Virus record (IMG/VR): IMGVR_UViG_3300030117_007434
Span: 1-38,415 of that record
DNA from: a virus
Strand: one strand, 5' to 3'
Length of the DNA: 38,415 bases
In this document: positions 25,162-33,362 of the stretch, one piece after another
Position numbering within the stretch: the first letter of the stretch is position 1
Layout of the letters: each line of letters opens with the position of its first letter
Notes under the pieces: model-generated
The model's database searches: none
What the model saw: the letters and a program-made list of their open reading frames with translations, nothing else
What the model was told of the DNA's origin: nothing
Position numbers and translations under genes: made by a program

Positions 25162-25485
25162 TGGTGGAGGTAGGGAGAATCGAACTCCCGTCTTGCCCAG
25201 TTCCATAGAGAGGTCGTTCACAAGGTTAGGTCTGTTTTTATCGTCAGACAGCCCACTTGACTAGAGAGTTTTATTATGGTCAAAACAATCAAAAACACAT
25301 AAGGGACAAATATACGGCTTTCTGTTTTTTGGCTGCCGCCGCCTCAAGTCAAGTCAGGTTATTAAGCTGCTTGTGCTAATTGAAAATCGTCGTTTGCGAT
25401 TAGAAGTTAAGCGTTTTTAGTGAGCCACGCTTCCCTCACCCTTGCACCTTTTCTACTTTCCTATCAATCGATACCGTTTACCCCC
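25162..25485 (-). ncRNA. ssrA: Transfer-messenger RNA (tmRNA)
   Basis: A complete one-piece tmRNA of 324 bases. The 5' end GGGGGTA pairs with TACCTCC at the 3' end (seven pairs, one G-U), followed by A and an encoded CCA. The T arm is GGGAG-TTCGATT-CTCCC. After the 5' GTAAACGG tRNA-like part comes the reading frame at 25397-25362: GCA AAC GAC GAT TTT CAA TTA GCA CAA GCA GCT TAA, giving the tag ANDDFQLAQAA. Pseudoknot-forming segments (CGGCGGCAGCC and others) follow. It rescues stalled ribosomes with SmpB, and no smpB is seen here, so the host would supply it. It is single-copy, lies between the acidic virion-associated gene and phoH, and is closed by its own terminator. Confidence 0.95.
25362..25397 (-). 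other. tmRNA tag reading frame (ANDDFQLAQAA)
   Basis: The resume codon is GCA at 25395-25397 and the stop is TAA at 25362-25364. The tag keeps the AND start and AA end of common bacterial tags, but the third residue from the end is Gln where Leu is usual (LAA). Leu at that position is part of the ClpX recognition signal in E. coli. Confidence 0.88.
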
Positions 25486-25504
25486 TTAAATTACTACCGT
25501 TTAC
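25472..25504. repeat. Direct repeat TACCGTTTAC around the tmRNA 5' end
   Basis: The 10-mer TACCGTTTAC occurs at 25472-25481, inside the tmRNA 5' end, and again at 25495-25504, just upstream of it, 23 bases apart. A 10-base palindrome TACTATAGTA follows at 25502-25511. The second copy may be a relic of duplication or a binding site. Confidence 0.6.
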
Positions 25505-25600
25505 TATAGTAGTTCTAATTTACTATCGGTTTCTTTTTTTTCTTTCGTAGGCTTAGTATAATTGTAATTTAAATTAAGTAAAGTAAAAAATGAATTTATT
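25486..25600 (-). promoter_or_regulatory. A+T-rich leader/promoter region of the tmRNA
   Basis: These 115 bases hold no gene. They carry the tmRNA leader and presumably its promoter. TAGTAAA occurs twice on the minus strand here and again as TAGTAAAC in the PhoH leader. I cannot name clear -10 and -35 boxes, so the exact promoter is not called. No strong hairpin for terminating the upstream gene is visible. Confidence 0.5.
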
Positions 25601-26437
25601 TTATAGCCCTAAAGCATCTAAGGCTTCTTCACCACCTTCTTCGCCTTCTTCTGCTGGTTCTTCTTCTGCTGCTTCTTCGCCACCTTCATCTTCGGCAGCC
25701 TCTTCGCCTTCTTCGCCCTCTTCCGCTTTTGCCTCTTCATATTCTGGGGTGGTGGTTTGAGGTAAGGTCTCTTGTAGCTCATCTTCAAACTTATCAAAAT
25801 ACAACATTAGATTAGTTAGCAGATAATCGTAGAATTGCTTCTTATCCTCATCATTGCCTAACATGGTGTAAGCATCAACAATTTGTTTTTCAATCCGATC
25901 AAAATCACTGGATGCAAAGTTTCTACCGGTTTCGTCTTTACCTTCTAAACCAAACTCTTCACCCTCTGCTGCTTCATCACCCTCGATATCGATAAACTCA
26001 CCTTCTACCTCTTCCTCTTCACCTTCTTCATCTCCAATATTAATTGCAATCTTTTCCAAAAGCACACGATCATAAAAATATTCCATGCTCTCTTTTTTAG
26101 CTGCATCCTCTTGTGCGTCCACTGGTGCAATGGTGCGCTTAACTGCATTGACAATATGGGCTCGGTAAGAGTCTCTTTGTTCCTTGTCTGTCGTTAGGTT
26201 TTTATAGCCATCCTCTAAGGTTGGTACAATCTTTTTTAACAAATCAGCTAAAACATTAATTCCGGTAGACTCAGCAGGAACCTCATCGGTAGCTTCAGCT
26301 TCAATCAGAAGCTTACGAATCGCTTTGCGAAATTGCTGTTCCTCAATTACTCTTTGTGTATCCTTAGTAATCAGTCTCTTGCGGATATACTCACGCAAAA
26401 GCTGTTCTTGTAGAAATTGATCTCTGTTAATACTCAT
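25601..26437 (-). CDS. Acidic protein of the structural block, function unknown
   Basis: A 278-residue, very acidic protein. The N-terminal 50 residues are basic and helical (QLLREYIRKRLIT, then FRKAIRKLLIEAEA). The middle is a mixed helical domain with an acidic insert (about residues 135-160). The last 50 residues are nearly all Glu, Ala and Gly. It starts eight bases after the ligase-like gene stop and ends before the tmRNA leader. A basic head with an acidic tail could suit a scaffold, internal head protein or assembly factor, but no family is recognised and the role is open. Confidence 0.75.
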   Translation of the reverse strand: MSINRDQFLQEQLLREYIRKRLITKDTQRVIEEQQFRKAIRKLLIEAEATDEVPAESTGINVLADLLKKIVPTLEDGYKNLTTDKEQRDSYRAHIVNAVKRTIAPVDAQEDAAKKESMEYFYDRVLLEKIAINIGDEEGEEEEVEGEFIDIEGDEAAEGEEFGLEGKDETGRNFASSDFDRIEKQIVDAYTMLGNDEDKKQFYDYLLTNLMLYFDKFEDELQETLPQTTTPEYEEAKAEEGEEGEEAAEDEGGEEAAEEEPAEEGEEGGEEALDALGL

Positions 26438-26445
26438 ATCTTTAA

Positions 26446-28497
26446 TTATCTCCGCCTTTGCCTTTTAGCTCTTTTAACTTTTGGTTTTTTTGTTCGCCGG
26501 TATGGGTTAAATTTATTAGGACGCCCAAAGCCACCAGCATAGCCTGCTACAGCACCACCTGCCATTGAGCTAATTTCATCAATCATATCATCTAGTGGTC
26601 TGTTAATATTATCATTTATAGTGGTAACGATTTCGTAAGCTTGATCTTTTTCCTCAGCGGATAGTTTTCTGGGTAAGTTTTTCTTAAACTCTTTTTCACC
26701 CTCTTCACCTTGAACAAGATATTGCCTCATCTGGGTTCCACTAACACCACCAGCAAACAAAGGAGTAATCACAGGCTCTACTTTTACTCCTGGGTTCTTC
26801 CTCTCTGCATAGGATTGTGCTCTATCAAACCGTGCATCGTCCGCATCTTTTTCACTCTTACCTAAAAGAGCGGTGTCACCTTCTTTAAATACAGCATTAT
26901 CAGCAATTAACTCGTACACATCTCCAACTGGTGAAGGGGTTGTACCTGCCATTATTTTAACATTTGGCATATCTTTGGTATAAAGCTCCCACAACTTAAC
27001 CGACATGTCAACAGTAACGGGAGGTCTTTCTTTTGTAGATACAATAACATAAACTTCATCAACATCTTTTTTGTCTGCGAAGTATTTAGCTAATTGAAAG
27101 TGACCAGCATGGGGTGGCTTAAAACCACCGGGTATTAGGGCGATTCTTTTTCCCTCTTTTTCTGTAAGAACTTTGGGGTCACTAACGTCTTCAATAAGTA
27201 AATCTAGGTCTCTTTTAGAGAGAACTGATTCGTTAGTGATATCTCTTTGTCCGGCGGCTTCTCTTTGTTTGCCGTAAGTAAGGATTCCTAAGATTTGATT
27301 TATTGGTGCAAACTGACCAGTGAACTTGTAGGTTCTACCATTGTAGTCAAACACAACCCCTTCAATGCTTGAAGTAATACGATCAACTTCTTTGATTTTA
27401 TTTAACTCTCTTCTCATTTTATCCATATCTTGTGCGGATAAAACCCCATCGGTTGCCAGCCTTGTAATTTCGGTGGTTGTATCTTTTACAGTTTGTTGCA
27501 GCCTTCTCACTTCGTCTTCTGGGTTTGCGACAAAGAGGCTCTGCACCGCCTTTAGCATTTCAACAGCAAAATCGTGAATAATCATCTCTAAAGGTTCAAT
27601 CGCTTTTTTTAACAACATAGCTGTAGCGACTCTATCGGTAACTGCTTTTATTTCATCCAGAACATCTTTAGACACACCTTGTTTAATGGCTCTTAAATCT
27701 GCGGCACCTTCTAACTTGAGAGCACGAGCAGTAATATCGTCTTTAATCTTATCTGGTACAGGTAAGGTTTCAATGGGTTGAGAGTTTCTAATTCTTGCCT
27801 TAAGATAATCAAGCACCGTTGAATTAGAGTCTAATCCAGCTTGTGAAATAACAGCATCAATCTTTCTCTTAGTCTCTTCTAAAAACTGTCCTGACTCTAG
27901 CCCTTGAAGTTCGATGACTGCTGATCTGACAAAATTAAAATCTTCCTTTGACAGCTTATTTTGCATATTCTCAAGGTTGTCATCTAGAATATTTAGGTTG
28001 TCAGAAACATCCGCTGGCTCCGGTCTTCCAGTCTCAGGATCTTTTACTTTATGACCAGAATCATGAATCTTAAGGCTCTTGGTATCATACTGAATAACGT
28101 TTGGACTTGATGGGCTCATCACCTCAGAGTTATACCAAATGTTTGCAGACTCACCAAAAATCTGTTTTTTCTGCGAGGATGAAAGTGCCTCAACAGCTTT
28201 TTCAAAAGTTTTAAATGCACCAGAAAAAGCCTCTGTCAATCCTCCACGACCAGCAAACTTATTGGCTAAGGCTGCGGCATCCATACCACCTTTTTTAATA
28301 TTTCCAATATTTCTAGCAGCAACTGCCCTAGGTGGGGTTGCAGATAGATCATAAGAGAGAAAGATGTTTTGTCCATCTACTTTTTCTTCATACGAAAGAT
28401 TGCCCTCACTAGCAGCAGAAAGGATTTCTTTCATGCCAGTAAAAGTTAGATCACGATCATCGTAAAGGTGGTCCATATGACCAGCGACACCACCCAT
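26446..28497 (-). CDS. Ligase-like nucleotidyltransferase fused to HIGH-type nucleotidyltransferase
   Basis: A 683-residue protein with two nucleotide-handling domains. The N-terminal part has EEKVDGQN (K39, D41, G42, N44), the motif I pattern of DNA/RNA ligases and capping enzymes in which Lys takes the AMP. It also has a possible SEVM-type motif III near residue 125 and SIEGVVFDYNG-YKFTG near residues 376-395, which fits motifs IV and V. The C-terminal part has LIPGGFKPPHAGHF near residue 455 (the H-x-G-H motif of CoaD/NadR-type adenylyl or cytidylyl transferases) and GVSGTQMRQYL near residue 585. A basic Arg/Lys tail ends the protein. The start has GAGGTG six bases upstream. RNA or nicotinamide-nucleotide repair is plausible; the substrate is unknown. 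Confidence 0.75.
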   Translation of the reverse strand: MGGVAGHMDHLYDDRDLTFTGMKEILSAASEGNLSYEEKVDGQNIFLSYDLSATPPRAVAARNIGNIKKGGMDAAALANKFAGRGGLTEAFSGAFKTFEKAVEALSSSQKKQIFGESANIWYNSEVMSPSSPNVIQYDTKSLKIHDSGHKVKDPETGRPEPADVSDNLNILDDNLENMQNKLSKEDFNFVRSAVIELQGLESGQFLEETKRKIDAVISQAGLDSNSTVLDYLKARIRNSQPIETLPVPDKIKDDITARALKLEGAADLRAIKQGVSKDVLDEIKAVTDRVATAMLLKKAIEPLEMIIHDFAVEMLKAVQSLFVANPEDEVRRLQQTVKDTTTEITRLATDGVLSAQDMDKMRRELNKIKEVDRITSSIEGVVFDYNGRTYKFTGQFAPINQILGILTYGKQREAAGQRDITNESVLSKRDLDLLIEDVSDPKVLTEKEGKRIALIPGGFKPPHAGHFQLAKYFADKKDVDEVYVIVSTKERPPVTVDMSVKLWELYTKDMPNVKIMAGTTPSPVGDVYELIADNAVFKEGDTALLGKSEKDADDARFDRAQSYAERKNPGVKVEPVITPLFAGGVSGTQMRQYLVQGEEGEKEFKKNLPRKLSAEEKDQAYEIVTTINDNINRPLDDMIDEISSMAGGAVAGYAGGFGRPNKFNPYRRTKKPKVKRAKRQRRR

Positions 28498-28758
28498 TTA
28501 CTTCACCTCTTTCTTTTCTTCTTCCAAAACAGTTAGGCGCTCTTGAAGTTCTTGTAACTGTCTGTTAACTCTTCTGTAATGACCCTTAATATTATACAAT
28601 TGCTCTCTAGCTAGGTCAAGTCTATTTTTCTCTCTTTTCGTTCTTGGACGCCAGTTAGAAATGATTTCATCCAAGGCTTGCACAGATGCCTTAAAGTCAG
28701 GCTTGTACCCCTCATTGAGTAAGAACTTTCTTGTTAGTTTGTTTAAAATATCTTTCAT
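28498..28758 (-). CDS. Small coiled-coil protein
   Basis: An 86-residue basic protein. The N-terminus has a short amphipathic helix (LTRKFLLNEG), and residues 45-86 form a clear coiled coil (RRVNRQLQELQERLTVLEEEKKEV). It starts six bases after the tail-fibre gene and ends immediately before the ligase-like gene. The LxRKxLLxE string resembles IRKLLIEA in the acidic protein at 25601. It may be a small virion or assembly protein; the function is not recognised. Confidence 0.75.
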   Translation of the reverse strand: MKDILNKLTRKFLLNEGYKPDFKASVQALDEIISNWRPRTKREKNRLDLAREQLYNIKGHYRRVNRQLQELQERLTVLEEEKKEVK

Positions 28759-28764
28759 TTTTTC

Positions 28765-31700
28765 CTACCAAATAAACCAGTTAGCACCGTCCGAAACACA
28801 GTTTACAGATGCGAACGGCGATTGAATTGTATAAGTAGTTGAACCATCGATTGTATCCCCAGCGGTCGCAGATAAAGTAATCGTATCCGCCGTTGGACCA
28901 AAGTGTGCGTTGCCTGCTTTGAACACAAACCAAGTTCCGGCAGGATGGTTACCCGGCAGCTTCACTGTGGTGGTACCAGATAAGATATAAAACTGAGGTG
29001 CCTTATAAGAATCTAGAGTATCCGTATTAACAGTCACTGCTGTCGAGGATGATAGACCCAACCGAACGTTACCACTCACCTTAAGCATCGCCTCGATATT
29101 AGCATCATGGGCTTTTAGATCCCTTTGACTGTGGATAGAGGTCGATCCTGAAAAGATTGTACCCTTAACTTCTACACCAGCGGTGATTGCTTCACTGCTG
29201 TTTGTGGTGGTGAACTTGAGATAAGAGTTGCCAGCTTCAGTGATATTGAGAGCATCTGCCAAGTTGTCTGTCAGGGTCATCTTGTTTTTAGTAGTATTAC
29301 CTTCAAACTGAATATCAAGTCCCGTAGCTGCTGCATCAGGCTGTATGACATCGGCAGAAATAGTTCCTACATTTTCAATATCGTTATCACCCAAATCAAG
29401 CTTATAACCAAGAACGATTTCTTCCGATCCATCAGTAGAAACAATCTTGACGATCTCATTACTACCTTCTTTGACAGTAAGAGCAGCAGCTAGGTCATCT
29501 GCAATGGTAATCAATCCTGTACCAGTATTGGCACCACTAAAGTCAATGTTTAATCCATTAGCAGCATCTGCTACGCTAACACTGTCAGCGTCAATATCTC
29601 CAACATTAGCAATGTTGCCATCGTTAACGTCAACACTACCAACCGATATACTAGCACCGTTGATAGCACCAGATACATGAAGTGTTTCACCAACTCTTGC
29701 TTGACCTGCTACCTGCAAGTTTTCTGAACCTGAAATAGCCCCCGCAACAGTTAAGGCGTGTGTCGGTACAACATTAATGCCGACAGAACCTGATCGGCTA
29801 ATATGGAAAATATTATCTAGATCACCATAGTCAACTCTCATCATTGGTGCATTTGCGGATGATCCTTGGTCATCTCCACCGCCACTGATATGCAAGAGTG
29901 CCACTGGGTTAATCGTACCATTGAAATCTTGACCAAGACCAACAAGCCCATCGTCGGTGATGGTCATCTTAACTCTGTTATTTGTTACAAGCTGCAATGG
30001 AGACCCAGCAGTTCGGGCACCCACAATCATGGCGTTAGAGGCAGCGTTTGCTAAGAAGACACCAGCGGGATCAGCAGCAGCGTTCCCGTTAAGACCAACA
30101 AGACCCCTTGTCGCACCACCATCTTGTGTCATAAATAAATAAGCGTTATGGGTTTCAGTGGCATTATCTGTGTCTGCTTCCAATCTAATCGCTGCGTCAT
30201 CGGCAGATCTAATGTGTAAGTGCGAACCTGTGGTACCAAGAGTGGTGCCTGCAATATCGCCAATACCAACCGACGAACTGACTACTAGAGTTTCGCCTAC
30301 ACGCATTTCATTACTTGTTTGAATTGGGAAAGAACTGGAAAAGTCTGCCGTTAGTCGTATGGGCGCTTGACTAATAATCGTTCCGTTTGCAATAAACATC
30401 GTGCTATTAGCGCCATTGGAAATATTAAAATACATGGCATAACTCGTCTGTGGAGCCATATTCCAAGATTGAAACGATCGCCCATTAGCATCTTGCACAA
30501 GATTGTAAGATGGTTGTTGACCGTTGTTGTCTTTCGCAGTGGAAAACTGTACAAGTGTTGCTGCACCTTCATCAGCACCTGAAACTGCTAGGTATGTAGA
30601 TGCACTGTGGGCTGCAATAGCGGCGATATTACCAATATGGACCCCGCCGGAACCGCTTGATGCAATAAGCCCAGTGGTAGTAATCTTCTTGCTTACTTGA
30701 ATTTCTTCCCCACTATTTGTGGTTACAAACTTAATATATGAGTTGCTACCTTCAGTAATGTCTAGGGCACTAGCTAAATTATCTTTTAGTGTAAGTTTAT
30801 TTGTGCCGGTATTACCGTCAAAGTTTATGTTTAGTCCGGCTGCATCCGCATCTGACTGAACTGTATCAACCTCTAGAGTTCCAACATTGGTAACATCTCC
30901 ATCGTTAACATTAAGACTATTCAGAGAGAGTGTACCTGAGACTAATAAATCCCCGCCAACCCGAACATCAGCGGCAGCCTGAATATTAGTAGACGCCGAT
31001 AAATCACCAACAATAGAAAGTGAAGCCGCTGGTGAAGAAGTTCCAATACCCACTTGTCCTGTACCGGAGACGTATAAGACATTATCAAGATCTTCTCCAT
31101 CACATCGGAGGATTTCTTTTTCACCAGTATTAGCTACAACGTGCAAGCGTGCAGCAGGACTACCAGTGTTGATACCTACGTTACTATTAGAAGCACCGGC
31201 TATAACAAGAGCGTTTGAATTGGCGACTCTTAAACTAACATCCTGTCCAGCCTTAGCGTTTACGACAGTTGTACCATTAGCTCGCTGCTGAAGGGCGAAG
31301 TCGGTCGTATTAGCATTATCTCTGTGGGCGAAGACGGCGTAATCTGAGGTTGTGCCATCATAGCCAATATGAGCACGACCGATTCGTGCGGACACATCTG
31401 AGTTATCACCAACATCAAGTGCTTCTTGGGGAGTCTCTGTTAAAATACCAACCCGCCCAGAGCCTGTAACAAGCATGATGGTTCCGGTATTATTAGTAAG
31501 AGATCCACTTATCATAGCCTCGGCGTGGTCAATTCTGAGCATCACGGCACCGCCTGTGTCAATACCCTTTGTTGAAGAAGAAATGTGAAGACTAGCTTTC
31601 TTTTTGTTGTTCGCCATGTGAGCAGCGTTTGAGCTACCAATGTTAACACCATCGGCACCAGCGTGGAACTGGACCGCTCGACTACCGCCATACGATGTAC

Positions 31701-33297
31701 CTTCAAAGTTGTATACATTATGGTTACTATCATAATAAAAAGTAGCTTTTCTGTTACTGGTATTAGTACCCCAAGTAAGTTGACCAGCCTTTTGGTTTGG
31801 AAACAAGAACTGAATACCAACGTGGTCGTTGTTTTCTAGCGTCAGTGTAGTATTAATAACAGGGTCTATCCCATTGTCTGACCCCGCTCCGCCACCAAGA
31901 ATGTGAAGAGCATTAGTGTTAGCTGAATCTGATCTTGGATCGTCTGTGCCGATACCTACAATACCACTACCTGTCACAAAGAGGACGGGCACACTACCAG
32001 TTAAGTTATGATGATCAATTCTAAGCAGTGGGTATGACGATCCACTTGCAACCGAAGAGGAAATAAACAAGGACCCACTAATGCTTACATCATTAATAAA
32101 GTTTGCATCGCCCGAGAACGAGGCGTTAAGAATATTACCTGAAACGGATAAGTCCTCACCAACTCGTAATTCATTAGATGTTTGGATAGGTGCAGAAGAG
32201 GATAAGAGTCCTGCAAGAGTTACTGAACCAGTCTGTTTTAAAATACCCCTGTTGACTAATACTTCATCTACAGTTAAACCTCTAGCAACATTTACTTGTT
32301 GCATACTGCCTGTGCCTAACGTAAAGGCACCCGATACGGTTAGACCGCCTGCAATATGTATATCTTTGGCTGCTTCAATATCACCACCAGCAGTTAATGC
32401 GCCGGAGACTTTTACAGTCGATTTGTTTACGACTCCACCGAGAAAAACAGAGTCACCAGATGCAGACAAGTGCCCTCTACTGCCACCTAAAAGCTGAAGT
32501 TCCTCAGCCCTTAAATATGTACCCGATACAGTTACGGAGCCACCTACATGAATATCTCTGTTGTAGTCTGAGTCAGACTGAAATGTCATTTTGTTGCCGC
32601 CAGGGGCAAAAGTAAATGTGTTCGCCCTAACAGATCCTGATACGTCTAAGTTTTCGCCAACTCTCATATCACCGGCTGTTTGAAAATGTGTCGATCCTGA
32701 TAAAACGCCACCGGCAAACAAAGCACCCGAAACATGAAGCGTTTCGCCTACACGCATTTGATCACTTGTTTGAATTGGTGCTGAAGATGAGAAAAGCCCA
32801 ACCTGAAGACTGCCAGAAACTGTTAGTCCTCCTACAACGTGTACATCTTTAGCCGCTTGAACATCCCCATTGGCGTTTAATGTGGTGGCTAGTGTCGTTG
32901 CTCCCGAGACGTTTAACGTATCTTTTAATATTGTTGATCCCGAAGCCACTATAGTAGATGCTGATAAAACACCGCCAAAAGTAGATGATCCACTTAATAA
33001 AAGATTACCTTTTATTTGTGCCTGATTTGTTACTACCAGTGGACCCGAGGATGACAACTCGCCTTCAACTTTAAGATTTGTTGCTGAATCTACAGTAACA
33101 GTGGTGCCCTTAACTAAAAGATCACCAGTAATTTCAGCGTTACCAGTTACTCTTAATCCGGGTCCTGTTGCTGGACCCATAACTTCTAAAACAGCGCCTG
33201 GGTGATTGCCTGCGCCTGATACTTGTAGGTTTCCTGTAACTTCGGCTGACCCACTAAATGGAAATACGCCTACGTTACCAATAACAAATCTTGTCAT
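28765..33297 (-). CDS. Giant repeat-built tail fibre / receptor-binding protein
   Basis: A 1510-residue Ser/Thr/Gly-rich protein made of short beta repeats. Variants of RVGETLHVSG, QTSNEMRVGE and VSGSLQV recur through the first 430 residues and again later, as expected for triple beta-helix fibres. Four copies of an LRIDH-x-n-VTGSG-VGIGT type module fill the middle. Three copies of a 77-78-residue module lie in the last half, and the C-terminal tip ends TIDGSTTYTIQSPFASVNCVSDGANWFIW, a typical fibre-tip ending. GAGG lies nine bases before the ATG, and the candidate late promoter at 33319 lies just upstream. It should bind the host surface. Its Ser/Thr content makes it a possible acceptor for the phage's own glycosylation genes, an untested idea. 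Confidence 0.88.
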   Translation of the reverse strand: MTRFVIGNVGVFPFSGSAEVTGNLQVSGAGNHPGAVLEVMGPATGPGLRVTGNAEITGDLLVKGTTVTVDSATNLKVEGELSSSGPLVVTNQAQIKGNLLLSGSSTFGGVLSASTIVASGSTILKDTLNVSGATTLATTLNANGDVQAAKDVHVVGGLTVSGSLQVGLFSSSAPIQTSDQMRVGETLHVSGALFAGGVLSGSTHFQTAGDMRVGENLDVSGSVRANTFTFAPGGNKMTFQSDSDYNRDIHVGGSVTVSGTYLRAEELQLLGGSRGHLSASGDSVFLGGVVNKSTVKVSGALTAGGDIEAAKDIHIAGGLTVSGAFTLGTGSMQQVNVARGLTVDEVLVNRGILKQTGSVTLAGLLSSSAPIQTSNELRVGEDLSVSGNILNASFSGDANFINDVSISGSLFISSSVASGSSYPLLRIDHHNLTGSVPVLFVTGSGIVGIGTDDPRSDSANTNALHILGGGAGSDNGIDPVINTTLTLENNDHVGIQFLFPNQKAGQLTWGTNTSNRKATFYYDSNHNVYNFEGTSYGGSRAVQFHAGADGVNIGSSNAAHMANNKKKASLHISSSTKGIDTGGAVMLRIDHAEAMISGSLTNNTGTIMLVTGSGRVGILTETPQEALDVGDNSDVSARIGRAHIGYDGTTSDYAVFAHRDNANTTDFALQQRANGTTVVNAKAGQDVSLRVANSNALVIAGASNSNVGINTGSPAARLHVVANTGEKEILRCDGEDLDNVLYVSGTGQVGIGTSSPAASLSIVGDLSASTNIQAAADVRVGGDLLVSGTLSLNSLNVNDGDVTNVGTLEVDTVQSDADAAGLNINFDGNTGTNKLTLKDNLASALDITEGSNSYIKFVTTNSGEEIQVSKKITTTGLIASSGSGGVHIGNIAAIAAHSASTYLAVSGADEGAATLVQFSTAKDNNGQQPSYNLVQDANGRSFQSWNMAPQTSYAMYFNISNGANSTMFIANGTIISQAPIRLTADFSSSFPIQTSNEMRVGETLVVSSSVGIGDIAGTTLGTTGSHLHIRSADDAAIRLEADTDNATETHNAYLFMTQDGGATRGLVGLNGNAAADPAGVFLANAASNAMIVGARTAGSPLQLVTNNRVKMTITDDGLVGLGQDFNGTINPVALLHISGGGDDQGSSANAPMMRVDYGDLDNIFHISRSGSVGINVVPTHALTVAGAISGSENLQVAGQARVGETLHVSGAINGASISVGSVDVNDGNIANVGDIDADSVSVADAANGLNIDFSGANTGTGLITIADDLAAALTVKEGSNEIVKIVSTDGSEEIVLGYKLDLGDNDIENVGTISADVIQPDAAATGLDIQFEGNTTKNKMTLTDNLADALNITEAGNSYLKFTTTNSSEAITAGVEVKGTIFSGSTSIHSQRDLKAHDANIEAMLKVSGNVRLGLSSSTAVTVNTDTLDSYKAPQFYILSGTTTVKLPGNHPAGTWFVFKAGNAHFGPTADTITLSATAGDTIDGSTTYTIQSPFASVNCVSDGANWFIW
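29167..29631 (-). repeat. Tandem pair of the tail-fibre module
   Basis: Two adjacent copies of a 77-78-codon module: 29398-29631 (DVNDGNIANVGD to EIVLGYKL) and 29167-29397 (DLGDNDIENVGT to ITAGVEV). Each has the order D-N-V-G, D-L-A-x-AL, EGSN or EAGN and SEE/SEA. A third copy lies at 30682-30912. Confidence 0.85.
30682..30912 (-). repeat. Separate copy of the tail-fibre module
   Basis: A 77-codon copy (NVNDGDVTNVG to EEIQVSKKI) of the module repeated at 29167-29631. About 1050 bases of other fibre sequence separate them, so the triplication is not a simple tandem array. Confidence 0.82.
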
Positions 33298-33318
33298 GAA
33301 TTATATCCTCGGATTCTT

Positions 33319-33328
33319 AATAAATAGA
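33319..33328 (-). promoter_or_regulatory. Candidate late promoter element before the tail fibre
   Basis: On the minus strand TCTATTTATT lies 21 bases before the tail-fibre ATG, with the Shine-Dalgarno GAGG between them. The same 10-mer lies before the LamG-like gene. T4 late promoters carry a single A/T octamer (TATAAATA) recognised by gp55; this could be the matching element here. Confidence 0.45.
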
Positions 33329-33362
33329 GTGATGTATAACTAATAAACCTTTCTAAAAACAT

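Noticed and set aside
25162-25200. A lone tRNA gene suggested by the T arm and CCA end
   Set aside because: No anticodon arm follows; the 5' partner of the acceptor stem lies 324 bases away and a tag frame lies between, so it is a tmRNA.
28765-33297. CRISPR-like or minisatellite DNA repeats
   Set aside because: The repeats are in-frame, diverged protein modules with no constant spacer, and belong to the tail fibre.
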